From assembly GCA_020404485.1 (NCBI GenBank), contig DYDT01000010.1, positions 1 through 8,021 of the forward strand: 8,021 bases of DNA, written 5' to 3'. The notes under the pieces are model-generated. The model had not been told where the DNA came from. It made no database searches and was given only the letters and a program-made list of their open reading frames with translations. The stretch comes from Rickettsia endosymbiont of Diachasma alloeum (lineage in GTDB: Bacteria; Pseudomonadota; Alphaproteobacteria; Rickettsiales; Rickettsiaceae). The stretch's first letter is position 1. Each line of letters begins with the position of its first letter. Positions 1-6,868 of the stretch are shown piece after piece. Made by a program: the position numbers and the translations under genes.

Positions 1-43
1 AACCTTTTTGCAGTAAAAATTCATCAAGTCTTATTTTAGTCAT
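1..43 (-). CDS. tlyA: 5' end of a TlyA-like S4-domain RNA methyltransferase gene (partial, runs off left edge)
   Basis: The reverse strand from base 43 reads ATG and then 13 more codons without a stop, giving [15 protein letters not shown] start of the form 'RLDxFLxxKG' is the beginning of an S4 RNA-binding domain, as in the TlyA/hemolysin family of rRNA 2'-O-methyltransferases. RluB/RsuA pseudouridine synthases begin in a similar way and are the main alternative. The ATG overlaps the rph stop codon as ATGA (bases 40-43), an arrangement typical of translational coupling, so the two genes are probably co-transcribed with rph first. Both would then act on stable RNA. Only 14 residues are visible, so the family call rests on the S4 start alone, and the symbol is tentative. 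Confidence 0.55.
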   Translation of the reverse strand, partial: MTKIRLDEFLLQKG

Positions 44-762
44 TGTAAATTAAGTAATACTTGATTTTGTAATTTAAACAATTCTGAAGCACCTGCTTTT
101 GCAAGTTTTAACATTTCTAAAAATTGCTCTTCAGAAAAAGGTTTTTTTTCTGCCGTTCCTTGAATCTCAATTAAGTTTCCATTACCTGCAAACACAAAAT
201 TACTGTCTACTTCAGCGTCACTATCTTCTAAATAATCCAAATCTAAAATAGGCTGACCTTTATATATACCGCAAGAAACGGCAGCAACTTGGTTAATTAA
301 CGGGTTTACTTTTAAAATTCTTTTCTTCATTAATGATCTAATAGCTAAATGCAAAGCTACATAACTCCCTGTTATGGCGGCAGTTCTAGTACCTCCGTCG
401 GCATTAATCACATCACAATCTATAGTAATTTGTCGCTCACCAAATTTTTGTAAGTTAATTATCGAACGCATCGTTCTGCCTATTAAACGTTGTATCTCTT
501 GCGTTCTGCCTGATTGTTTACCTTGCACCGCTTCCCTTTTATTACGCTGAGATGTAGAACCCGGGAGCATGCTATACTCTGCGGTAATCCATCCTCTGTT
601 CTGGTTACGTAAAAATGGCGGCACTGTCGTATCATAACTTGCACTACACATAACATGAGTGTTACCTATTTTAATAAGACATGATCCTTCTGCGTTAATA
701 AGAGGGGATAATTCTAATAAAATAGGACGTAATTGATTGCTTTTTCTGCCTGACTGCCTCAT
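40..762 (-). CDS. rph: Ribonuclease PH
   Basis: Phosphorolytic 3'-to-5' exoribonuclease that trims the 3' ends of tRNA precursors, releasing nucleoside diphosphates. The 240 aa match the usual full length. It opens with the family N-terminus [13 protein letters not shown], then AEGSCL (24-29), [11 protein letters not shown] (57-67), the phosphate-binding stretch [16 protein letters not shown] (81-96), and [18 protein letters not shown] (115-132). The acidic catalytic segment [14 protein letters not shown] (173-186) and EIQGTAE (199-205) complete a full RNase PH fold; no key residue is missing. It is transcribed away from grpE. The start is the only ATG giving the conserved N-terminus; a weak purine stretch (GAGG, bases 780-777) lies 14 nt upstream. 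The stop overlaps the next minus-strand gene by 4 bases. In many alphaproteobacteria rph is the divergent neighbour of hrcA-grpE, which supports the identification. Confidence 0.97.
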   Translation of the reverse strand: MRQSGRKSNQLRPILLELSPLINAEGSCLIKIGNTHVMCSASYDTTVPPFLRNQNRGWITAEYSMLPGSTSQRNKREAVQGKQSGRTQEIQRLIGRTMRSIINLQKFGERQITIDCDVINADGGTRTAAITGSYVALHLAIRSLMKKRILKVNPLINQVAAVSCGIYKGQPILDLDYLEDSDAEVDSNFVFAGNGNLIEIQGTAEKKPFSEEQFLEMLKLAKAGASELFKLQNQVLLNLQ

Positions 763-823
763 AATGTAAATTTATACCTCTAATAGATGAAGAATAGGTA
801 GACGAAGTTTTATTTTGAAAAGA

Positions 824-852
824 TTTTAAATAAAACAAGTATACCCCATTGA
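824..852 (+). promoter_or_regulatory. Candidate sigma32 (heat-shock) promoter for grpE
   Basis: CCCCATTGA at 844-852 matches the sigma32 -10 consensus CCCCATNTA at all positions except one. A weak -35-like TTTTAAA (consensus CTTGAAA) sits at 824-830 with a 13-bp spacer. GrpE is a classic heat-shock protein, so an RpoH site here is expected. The C-run also stands out in very AT-rich DNA. The -35 is poor; a better TTGAAA at 815-820 is too far away (23 bp). No CIRCE (HrcA operator) inverted repeat is seen in the 763-909 gap. Confidence 0.45.
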
Positions 853-883
853 AAATTTTAGATTTTTTATTATATCTTATACT
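849..883 (+). promoter_or_regulatory. Possible sigma70-type promoter for grpE
   Basis: TTGAAA at 849-854 is followed after 16 bp by TATATC (871-876), with a further TATACT at 878-883. The site overlaps the 3' end of the sigma32-like box, so it could provide basal transcription in addition to heat-shock transcription. AT-rich background makes such matches common, so this is tentative. Confidence 0.3.
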
Positions 884-909
884 ATAAGTAAATCAATAAT
901 AGTTATACG

Positions 910-1449
910 ATGACGGACAATAATATAGAAAACAACGAAGAAGAAATAAATGATATTATCGAAGAAACACAAAATACTGATACTAATTCAGAAATAGCAG
1001 ACTTAAAAGCCCAAATAGAGGAGCTGAAAGATAAGCTAATTAGAGCAAGTGCTGAAATAGATAATACGAGAAAGCGTTTAGAAAAAGCACGTGATGATGC
1101 AAGAGATTATGCAATTACTACATTTGCTAAAGAGCTTCTAAACGTTAGCGATAATCTATCTAGAGCGTTAGAGCATAAACCACTAGACGCTTCAGTAGAA
1201 GTAACAAATATTATTGCTGGCGTTCAGATGACTAAAGATGAGCTAGATAAAGTATTTCATAAACATCATATAGAAGAAATAAAGCCGGAAATAGGATCAG
1301 TATTTGATTATAATTTGCATAATGCAATTTCTCAAATAGAGCATCCCGATCATGAACCTAATAGCGTTATTACTATAATGCAAGTTGGCTATAGAATTAA
1401 AGATAGATTACTTCGTCCTGCAACTGTTCAAGTAACCAAAAAAACATAA
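910..1449 (+). CDS. grpE: GrpE, nucleotide exchange factor of DnaK
   Basis: Cytosolic co-chaperone: a homodimer that binds the DnaK ATPase domain and releases ADP, restarting the Hsp70 cycle. It has 179 aa, normal for the family. Residues 1-28 are an acidic, low-complexity N-tail. Residues 29-75 ([15 protein letters not shown] and onward) form the long dimerising coiled coil, and 76-125 fall in the four-helix bundle. The C-terminal beta domain carries the family signature: [11 protein letters not shown] (131-141) and then [17 protein letters not shown] (159-175). No Shine-Dalgarno sequence precedes the ATG (upstream is AGTTATACG). In many alphaproteobacteria hrcA lies between rph and grpE; here it is absent and the gap is only 147 bp. 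A membrane protein gene follows 19 bp downstream on the same strand, so the two probably share a transcript. Confidence 0.97.
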   Translation: MTDNNIENNEEEINDIIEETQNTDTNSEIADLKAQIEELKDKLIRASAEIDNTRKRLEKARDDARDYAITTFAKELLNVSDNLSRALEHKPLDASVEVTNIIAGVQMTKDELDKVFHKHHIEEIKPEIGSVFDYNLHNAISQIEHPDHEPNSVITIMQVGYRIKDRLLRPATVQVTKKT

Positions 1450-1468
1450 TATTTTGAAGTAAATACAT

Positions 1469-2524
1469 ATGAATAAAACCGCTATATTTTGGCTTCTTTT
1501 TGTAGGCATTTTTATAAGCGGTTTTATGCTAATTTCAGAAGCAATAAGACCATTTTTTATTGCTTTTATAATTTCTTATTTACTTCAACCTGCTATAGAA
1601 TTTGTTGCGTCAAAATTTAAATTATCAAATAAAATTTCATCTATTGTAGTTTATTTGATATTTTTAAGTATATTTTTTACTGCACTTACTCTTTTAGTAC
1701 CAGTAATTTATGGGCAGGTCTCTACTTTTGTGAATAATATCCCTAAATATAAGGATTATTTTCAAGCAGAGATATTACCGCCTATAATGACAAAAATTTA
1801 TGCAGTAGAGCCTAATATCGCTGATAAGATAAAGGATTCTTTAAGTAATTTCATAAATAGCATATTCACTATACTTGGCAGCCTTGCTAATAATTTTTGG
1901 CACTATACTCTCATTACAATTAATATATTTGTCTTATTTTTACTTATCCCTATAATATTATTCTATTTCTTACGTGATTGGACGAAAATTATCGAAAATA
2001 TGAAATCATTACTACCGCTAAAAAGCAGGCACAAAATCCTTGGAATATTATCCTCTATTAATAGCCTGATTGCTGCTTATATAAGAGGTCAGCTAAATAT
2101 CTGCTTAATGTTATCTATCTATTATAGTATCTCATTTACTGTAATAGGTATTGATCTTGCTCTTTTACTTGGAATCCTAACAGGTTTTTTAGTTATCATT
2201 CCTTTTATCGGCACTTTTATCTCTTTTCTTCTAACTCTAACTGTCGGATATTTAACCTTTGGTGCAACCACAAAACTTTTTTATATAATAGTGGTCTATT
2301 TGATCGGAAATATTTGTGAGTCATATATTCTAACACCTAAAATTATTGGTGATAAAATAGGGCTGCACCCGCTTTGGATTATATTCTCAATTTTTGCTTG
2401 CGGTAGTCTATTTGGCTTTATTGGAATATTTTTTGCTATACCAATAGCTGGCGTCACAAAGATTTTACTTTTTAATGCGATTAAGTTATATAAATCTAGT
2501 AGATTTTATCGTTTGGAGGGGTAA
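1469..2524 (+). CDS. PerM / AI-2E family polytopic membrane protein
   Basis: The 351 aa give an inner-membrane protein of the AI-2E exporter-like superfamily (PerM, TqsA, YdiK; substrates differ and are mostly unknown). Hydrophobic segments are visible at about 5-22, 27-42, 58-82, 148-168, 210-228, 230-258, 269-284 and 302-328. A soluble loop at about 85-130 is typical of the family. Conserved features are YIRGQLN (204-210), the [21 protein letters not shown] run (228-248), and the C-terminal block [17 protein letters not shown] (289-305) followed by [13 protein letters not shown] (316-328). It starts 19 bp after grpE with a weak GAAG ten bases before the ATG. Nothing suggests truncation. A function in autoinducer-2 export should not be assumed, because family members also move other substrates (some are linked to Na+/H+ antiport). 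The specific substrate cannot be read from the sequence. Confidence 0.9.
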   Translation: MNKTAIFWLLFVGIFISGFMLISEAIRPFFIAFIISYLLQPAIEFVASKFKLSNKISSIVVYLIFLSIFFTALTLLVPVIYGQVSTFVNNIPKYKDYFQAEILPPIMTKIYAVEPNIADKIKDSLSNFINSIFTILGSLANNFWHYTLITINIFVLFLLIPIILFYFLRDWTKIIENMKSLLPLKSRHKILGILSSINSLIAAYIRGQLNICLMLSIYYSISFTVIGIDLALLLGILTGFLVIIPFIGTFISFLLTLTVGYLTFGATTKLFYIIVVYLIGNICESYILTPKIIGDKIGLHPLWIIFSIFACGSLFGFIGIFFAIPIAGVTKILLFNAIKLYKSSRFYRLEG

Positions 2525-2536
2525 TTAGTTACTATA

Positions 2537-2746
2537 TCATTCCCGCTTAAGGCTTGCGCTTGCGTGGATTAGTTTTTCCGTCTGAGCTAAGGAAATTACG
2601 AAGTAATTGTACGTACGCAATCCAGCATAAAAATGCTAGCTTATAGCATTTTTATTATTTTTTCTTGATTGCCACGCTCATTTCATTCGCGTAGCTCAGA
2701 CGACTTAGTATCCACGCAACAATGCCTCCCGCGTAGGCGGGAATCT
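2537..2746. repeat. Large imperfect palindromic repeat (RPE-like) between convergent genes
   Basis: Nested inverted repeats share one centre. The outermost pair is ATTCCCGC (2539-2546) with GCGGGAAT (2737-2744). Next is TTGCGTGGAT (2560-2569) with ATCCACGCAA (2710-2719). Then comes CGTCTGAGCTA (2579-2589) with TAGCTCAGACG (2692-2702). At the apex a perfect 12-bp stem lies at 2627-2655. Smaller hairpins are present at 2594-2608 (AATTAC/GTAATT) and 2727-2742 (TCCCGC/GCGGGA). The patchwork of short GC-rich arms in AT-rich DNA is characteristic of Rickettsia palindromic elements. This and the overlapping repeat at 2727-2840 account for the whole 259-bp space between the two genes, in which I see no coding region. 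I do not assign an RPE family number without alignment. Confidence 0.8.
2627..2666. terminator. Terminator-like hairpin at the apex of the repeat
   Basis: ATAAAAATGCTA (2627-2638) and TAGCATTTTTAT (2644-2655) form a perfect 12-bp stem with a 5-nt loop, GCTTA. A T-rich run follows to 2663 on the plus strand (TTATTTTTTTCTT type). The hairpin lies between genes that converge on it, so it could end both the grpE-perM transcript and, from the other side, the yhhQ transcript. The stem is AT-rich (weak for an intrinsic terminator), and the T-run is much better on the plus strand. Confidence 0.45.
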
Positions 2747-2840
2747 AGTAATGAAAAAACTTAAATACGTTAAATCTCTAGTGCTAAAAGCTCGATTCAT
2801 CTCGCTTTACACTAGATTCCCGCCTCCACGAAAATGACAT
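2727..2840. repeat. Second palindromic element, overlapping the 3' end of the yhhQ-like gene
   Basis: GGCGGGAATCTAGT (2736-2749) and ACTAGATTCCCGCC (2811-2824) form a perfect 14-bp inverted repeat around 61 bp. Inside it, TCTAGTG (2777-2783) and CACTAGA (2810-2816) head an imperfect 40-nt hairpin with further pairing (TAAA/TTTA, GC/GC, GAT/ATC). The right end (GACAT at 2836-2840) resembles the TGTCAT edge common to RPE-type elements. It shares its left arm with the preceding repeat, so the two elements overlap or one inserted next to the other. The minus-strand gene reads into it and takes its stop codon from it. Confidence 0.7.
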
Positions 2841-3503
2841 AGAAGCCGCGGGGTGATTTACTACTTTAGAAAAATACCTTATACAAAAAAGGCTCAAGTA
2901 AAACAATGGTGTGCAGCAAATGGTAAAACATAACTTCCAACTATAGCTATTAATTATCAATTTCCATATTTGTTCAACAGAAAAAATACTAAAAGCTGCC
3001 ATAAAACTAATCACAATAGTAGTATCGATAAATAATGAGATACAAGTACTAACATTACTTCTTAACCACAAATATTTCCCATTGGTTAATTTACGTATCC
3101 ATAAATATATATTAACATCAATTGCCTGAGCAATATAGCATGCAATAATAGAGGCAAGGAATGCTACGCTATAATAACTAAATACTTTATTAAATGTCTC
3201 ATCATTGATTTTTGACCATTCAGTAGCCGGCAAGTAACTTATAAATATTATAATTATAGTAACTAAAATATTCATATATATTGCTAATCTGATGCAAAAA
3301 TTAGCTTTTTCTTTTTCGTATAGCTCAGTAATTATATCAGTAATTAAAAATGTTAAAGGGTATAATATTGCTCCTGCAGATAACTCAAACTTATGAAATG
3401 GTATTTGTAACATAACAAATTTTTGATACATTAAGTTACCAAGTATTATAAGAGTAGAAAATACTATACAAAGTCCTACATAAATTTTTTCGCTATTTGT
3501 CAT
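2784..3503 (-). CDS. YhhQ-family queuosine precursor / queuine transporter with repeat-derived C-terminus
   Basis: The 239 aa form a polytopic membrane protein of the YhhQ/VUT family. The family imports queuosine precursors such as preQ0/preQ1 in Escherichia coli and queuine in some intracellular bacteria, feeding tRNA-guanine transglycosylase. The family signature is clear: LYPLTFLITDIITELYEKEKA (47-67) and, later, the AQAIDVNIYLWIRKLTNGK run (125-143) followed by WLRSN (146-150). Membrane segments are at about 8-27, 41-59, 70-90, 108-130, 150-176 and 188-208. From about residue 217 the chain (HPAASMSFSWRRESSVKRDESSF) is hydrophilic, unlike the family, and is encoded by the palindromic repeat, which also supplies the TAG stop. 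The transporter core appears complete. GGAGAG lies 14 nt before the ATG. For a host-dependent bacterium, import of a host-derived base fits. Substrate choice (queuine or preQ1) is inference. Confidence 0.88.
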   Translation of the reverse strand: MTNSEKIYVGLCIVFSTLIILGNLMYQKFVMLQIPFHKFELSAGAILYPLTFLITDIITELYEKEKANFCIRLAIYMNILVTIIIIFISYLPATEWSKINDETFNKVFSYYSVAFLASIIACYIAQAIDVNIYLWIRKLTNGKYLWLRSNVSTCISLFIDTTIVISFMAAFSIFSVEQIWKLIINSYSWKLCFTICCTPLFYLSLFCIRYFSKVVNHPAASMSFSWRRESSVKRDESSF

Positions 3504-3536
3504 AGTTAGCTATTTATCTCTCCGATATTATCTATT

Positions 3537-3559
3537 ATTATAAACTAAACTATTATAAT
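3537..3559. promoter_or_regulatory. Divergent -10 boxes between the yhhQ-like gene and ileS
   Basis: The 73-bp divergent spacer holds a perfect TATAAT at 3554-3559 on the plus strand, 17 bp before the ileS ATG. On the minus strand there are two perfect TATAAT boxes, at 3542-3537 and 3557-3552. No convincing -35 box accompanies any of them. The short spacing to ileS implies a very short or nearly absent leader, and ileS has no Shine-Dalgarno sequence. The extreme AT content makes chance matches likely. Confidence 0.4.
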
Positions 3560-3576
3560 AAATAATTTACAAAATA

Positions 3577-6500
3577 ATGACAAACACTAAATATTACCCA
3601 GAAGTTAGCTCAAATGCTGATTTTGCAGTCATAGAGAAAGAAATATTAAAATTTTGGCAAGATAATAATATATTCCAGAAATCTATTGATAATCGTACTG
3701 GAGATGCTGAGTTTATCTTTTATGATGGTCCGCCTTTTGCCAATGGGTTACCGCATTATGGGCATTTACTTACTGGCTTTATTAAAGACGTATATGCCAG
3801 ATATCAAACAGTTAGAGGCAAGAAAGTAGAACGTCGTTTCGGTTGGGATTGTCACGGGCTACCCGCTGAAATGCAATCTGAAAAGGAGCTTGGTATTTCA
3901 GGGCGTCTTGCTATTACTAATTTCGGTATAGAGAAGTTTAACGCTCACTGTAGAGATTCAGTAATGAAATATGCCGGCGAGTGGGAGCAATACGTAACAC
4001 GTCAAGCAAGATGGGTGGATTTTCAGAATTCTTATAAAACGATGGATAAGAATTTTATGGAATCAGTGCTTTGGGCATTTAAAGAGTTATATAATAAAGG
4101 ATTATTGTATGAATCTATGCGGGTAATGCCTTATTCTTGGGCATGCGAAACTCCGCTTTCTAATTTTGAAACAAGACTTGATAATTCATATAGAGAGCGA
4201 GCGGATAAAGCAGTAACAGTTAGTTTTGTACTGGACGAGATTCCTGCTTTCGCAGGAATGACAAAAGGGGAAGAATACCGACTCCTGGCTTGGACGACAA
4301 CGCCATGGACATTGCCGTCAAATCTAGCCTTAGCAGTCGGTAGCGATATTGACTATGCATTAGTTCCTAAAAGTGATATTTGCTATATCATAGCTGCCTC
4401 TTCAGTTTCTAAATATGCAAAAGAATTAGAGTTAAAAGGCGATGAGCAATTTACGATAATCAAAGGCTCAGAGCTTCAAGGATTAAGCTATAAGCCGTTA
4501 TTTGACTATTTCAAAGATCATCCGAATAGCTTTAAGATATTTGCCGGCGATTTTGTTGTTGAGGGTGATGGCACAGGGGTGGTACATATGGCTCCTGGCT
4601 TTGGTGAAGATGACCAAATACTTTGTGCATCGAAAGGCATAAAGCTCGTTTGCCCTGTGGATAATAGCGGTAAGTTTACCAAAGAAATCCCCGATTTAGA
4701 GGGCTTACAAGTATTTGATGCAAACGACAAAATAATAATCAAGCTTAAAGAGCAAGGCAATTGGCTAAAAACCGAGCAGTATATCCATAATTATCCGCAC
4801 TGTTGGCGTACGGATACCCCGCTTATATATAAAGCTGTTCCATCATGGTATGTAAAAGTGACCGAGTTTAAAGATAGAATGGTAGAGCTGAATCAGCAAA
4901 TTAATTGGATACCTTTCCACGTTAAGGACAATTTATTTGGTAAATGGCTTGAGAATGCTAGAGATTGGTCAATAAGCCGTAATAGATTCTGGGGAACTCC
5001 TTTGCCGGTATGGAAGTCTGACGATCCGAAATATCCACGCATAGATGTTTACGGCTCTATTGAGGAGTTAGCAAAAGATTTTGGCGTTAAAATTACTGAT
5101 TTACATCGTCCATTTATTGATGAACTCACGAGGGTCAATCCTGATGATCCAACCGGTAAATCAGTAATGCGTAGGATAGAAGACGTATTTGACTGTTGGT
5201 TTGAAAGCGGCTCAATGCCGTACGGGCAAGCACACTATCCTTTTGAAAATAAGCAGTGGTTTGAGGATCATTTTCCGGCAGATTTCATAGTTGAATATTC
5301 AGCACAAACACGTGGTTGGTTCTATACTTTAATGGTATTATCTACTGCCCTATTCGATCGTCCACCGTTTTTAAATTGTATATGCCACGGGGTAATTTTG
5401 GATGCCACCGGTCAAAAATTATCAAAACGTCTAAATAATTATGCTGATCCATTAGAGCTATTCGACAAATACGGCTCTGACGCTTTAAGGGTAACAATGC
5501 TTTCTTCCAATGTTGTTAAAGGTCAGGAGCTACTGATTGATAAAGACGGCAAAATGGTATTTGATACGCTTCGTTTATTTATCAAACCTATCTGGAACGC
5601 TTACCACTTCTTTACTATGTATGCTAATGCCGACCATATTAAAGGCGGACTTAATTTTACATCTGAAAACGTTTTAGACAGTTATATATTATCTAAGCTC
5701 AAAATAGCGGTAGAGAAGATTAAAGAGAGTTTAGACAATTTTGATACTCAATCAGCTTATCATGCAGTTTCAGATTTTTTTGAAGTACTAAATAACTGGT
5801 ATATTAGACGAAGCAGAGCTAGATTTTGGAAAAGCGAAAAAGATGCAGATAAGCAAAATGCTTATAATACTCTATATACCTGCTTAGAGACTATGGCTAC
5901 CTCTATGTCGTCTCTAGTGCCGCTTATTTCGGAAGCGATATATTTGGGGCTAACAAATACTGTCATCCCGCGACTTGATCGCGGGATCTCAGGAGGTGAG
6001 CCTGTGATACAAGATCCCGCGATCAAGTCGCGGGATGACACCCTACACCCATCCGTCCATCTATGCAACTATCCTGATCTTTCAGAGTTTAAAATAAATA
6101 GTGAGCTAGTGGATACTATGGATACTGTGCTAGATATTTGTAGTAACAGCCTATTTATCAGAAGTATCGAAAACGCACGTGTAAGACAACCGCTTAGCAG
6201 TATAACTATTATCAGCAAAAATAATGATAAACTAAAAGATTTTGAAGATTTGATTAAAGATGAGATCAATGTTAAATCAGTAATTTATCGTGATGATTTA
6301 GAGAATTATGCAAGCAAAAAACTATCGATTAATTTCCCGTTACTTGGCAAGCGTCTTCCGACTAAAATGAAAGATATAATAGCTGCTTCTAAAAAGAACG
6401 AATGGGAAACAACAAACGGCGGTTTAAAGATTTGTAATGAGACCTTAAATAGCGATGAATACAAGCTTATATTAGAGCCTCATTCACATATTAAAGGTGC

Positions 6501-6804
6501 TAGCAGCTTTGCCCATAATAGCAATTTATTGATACTTGATCTCGAGCTAATCCCTGAGTTAATAGACGAAGGAATAGCTCGTGACATTGTACGCTTCATA
6601 CAACAAGCTCGAAAAAATGCCGATTTTGCCATAACAGACAGGATTTTAATCGATATAGATTTACCAAAAATAATTGATATTTATGGTGAGTTTATTAAGG
6701 AACAAACCTTAGGTGAATTTGCTAAAGATTTCACTCCTGATCATATTAGTGAAATCGAGCTAGAAAACCACAAACTACAACTAAAAATTAAGAAAGTAAA
6801 TTGA
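3577..6804 (+). CDS. ileS: Isoleucyl-tRNA synthetase, eukaryote-like type II, with two repeat-derived insertions
   Basis: Class Ia synthetase charging tRNA-Ile; cytosolic and essential. It has 1075 aa. Residues 50-66 hold the HIGH motif as HYGH (60-63) in GPPFANGLPHYGHLL, then RRFGWDCHGLP (85-95). The CP1 editing domain has WTTTPWTLPSN (239-249) and GTGVVHMAPGFGEDD (332-346), including the expected editing His337 and Asp346. The catalytic domain resumes with DVFDCWFESGSMPYGQ (536-551) and the KMSKS loop as KLSKR (614-618). The anticodon-binding helices start near 705, with NNWYIRRSRARFW at about 753-765. The wording of these motifs matches the eukaryotic cytosolic/type II class, which is naturally insensitive to mupirocin, rather than the E. 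coli type. Two in-frame insertions of palindromic DNA lie at residues about 221-229 and 795-822. The frame is intact, so I treat it as functional. No Shine-Dalgarno sequence is present. Confidence 0.97.
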   Translation: MTNTKYYPEVSSNADFAVIEKEILKFWQDNNIFQKSIDNRTGDAEFIFYDGPPFANGLPHYGHLLTGFIKDVYARYQTVRGKKVERRFGWDCHGLPAEMQSEKELGISGRLAITNFGIEKFNAHCRDSVMKYAGEWEQYVTRQARWVDFQNSYKTMDKNFMESVLWAFKELYNKGLLYESMRVMPYSWACETPLSNFETRLDNSYRERADKAVTVSFVLDEIPAFAGMTKGEEYRLLAWTTTPWTLPSNLALAVGSDIDYALVPKSDICYIIAASSVSKYAKELELKGDEQFTIIKGSELQGLSYKPLFDYFKDHPNSFKIFAGDFVVEGDGTGVVHMAPGFGEDDQILCASKGIKLVCPVDNSGKFTKEIPDLEGLQVFDANDKIIIKLKEQGNWLKTEQYIHNYPHCWRTDTPLIYKAVPSWYVKVTEFKDRMVELNQQINWIPFHVKDNLFGKWLENARDWSISRNRFWGTPLPVWKSDDPKYPRIDVYGSIEELAKDFGVKITDLHRPFIDELTRVNPDDPTGKSVMRRIEDVFDCWFESGSMPYGQAHYPFENKQWFEDHFPADFIVEYSAQTRGWFYTLMVLSTALFDRPPFLNCICHGVILDATGQKLSKRLNNYADPLELFDKYGSDALRVTMLSSNVVKGQELLIDKDGKMVFDTLRLFIKPIWNAYHFFTMYANADHIKGGLNFTSENVLDSYILSKLKIAVEKIKESLDNFDTQSAYHAVSDFFEVLNNWYIRRSRARFWKSEKDADKQNAYNTLYTCLETMATSMSSLVPLISEAIYLGLTNTVIPRLDRGISGGEPVIQDPAIKSRDDTLHPSVHLCNYPDLSEFKINSELVDTMDTVLDICSNSLFIRSIENARVRQPLSSITIISKNNDKLKDFEDLIKDEINVKSVIYRDDLENYASKKLSINFPLLGKRLPTKMKDIIAASKKNEWETTNGGLKICNETLNSDEYKLILEPHSHIKGASSFAHNSNLLILDLELIPELIDEGIARDIVRFIQQARKNADFAITDRILIDIDLPKIIDIYGEFIKEQTLGEFAKDFTPDHISEIELENHKLQLKIKKVN
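4240..4263. repeat. Short palindromic insertion in ileS (editing domain)
   Basis: ATTCCTGC (4240-4247), loop TTTC, and GCAGGAAT (4252-4259) form a perfect 8-bp hairpin, followed by GACA. It reads in frame as IPAFAGMT (222-229), a peptide typical of translated palindromic repeats. It falls between the strand SFVLDE (216-221) and YRLLAWTTTPWTLPSN (234-249), a surface loop of the CP1 domain, where extra residues could be tolerated. It looks like a reduced or half copy of a longer palindromic element. Confidence 0.7.
5961..6040. repeat. Palindromic element with perfect 29-bp arms inserted in frame in ileS
   Basis: Bases 5961-5989 are the exact reverse complement of 6012-6040 (29/29), separated by 22 bp. 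The outer ends read TGTCATCCCGCG and CGCGGGATGACA. Each arm is itself a hairpin: ATCCCGCGA, loop CTTGA, TCGCGGGAT. The element is GC-rich against an AT-rich gene. It encodes about residues 795-822 (TVIPRLDRGIS, GGEPVIQ, DPAIKSRDDT), all open in the ileS frame. It sits between SEAIYLGL (785-792) and SVHLCNYPDL (826-835), in the anticodon-binding region. Such in-frame insertions are the hallmark of Rickettsia palindromic elements. The perfect arms suggest a fairly recent insertion. Confidence 0.9.
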
Positions 6805-6839
6805 TAGTTAATTCATTAATATTTAGTTAATATTTCATA

Positions 6840-6868
6840 TTGATAATTTACCTTTATTACTTTATAGT
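6840..6868 (+). promoter_or_regulatory. Sigma70 promoter of the ankyrin gene
   Basis: TTGATA (6840-6845) and TATAGT (6863-6868) each match the consensus at 5 of 6 positions with the ideal 17-bp spacing, so transcription would start near 6875. This is the best-formed promoter in the window. It lies in the left arm of the large palindrome, giving a leader of roughly 27 nt with TTAAGG (6887-6892) 9 nt before the ATG as ribosome binding site. Confidence 0.6.

Noticed and set aside
2514..2530. GGAGGGG at the end of the perM-like gene as a ribosome site for a lost downstream gene
   Set aside because: It encodes the last residues (LEG) and no start codon with an open frame follows within reach.
2525..2840. 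Possible CRISPR array or tRNA/ncRNA gene in the repeat-rich intergenic region
   Set aside because: The repeats are inverted and nested, not regularly spaced direct repeats, and no cloverleaf with TPsiC-like sequence was found.
4518..4760. 80-codon minus-strand open frame inside ileS
   Set aside because: It lies wholly opposite the conserved editing domain of ileS and has no recognisable motif or ribosome site.
5990..6004. AGGAGGTGA inside the palindrome loop as a ribosome binding site
   Set aside because: No ATG or open frame starts at suitable spacing, and it lies within the continuous ileS coding frame.
5862..6068. 68-codon minus-strand open frame inside ileS
   Set aside because: It is opposite ileS and stays open mainly because the palindrome at 5961-6040 reads openly on both strands; there is no independent support.
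6069..6269. 66-codon minus-strand open frame with a hydrophobic, lipoprotein-like start (LLSGC)
   Set aside because: The apparent lipobox is the reverse reading of conserved ileS codons, and no promoter or ribosome site was seen.
6805..6840. Terminator for ileS
   Set aside because: Only short AT-only complementarities (ATTAA/TTAAT) with no T-run; too weak to call.
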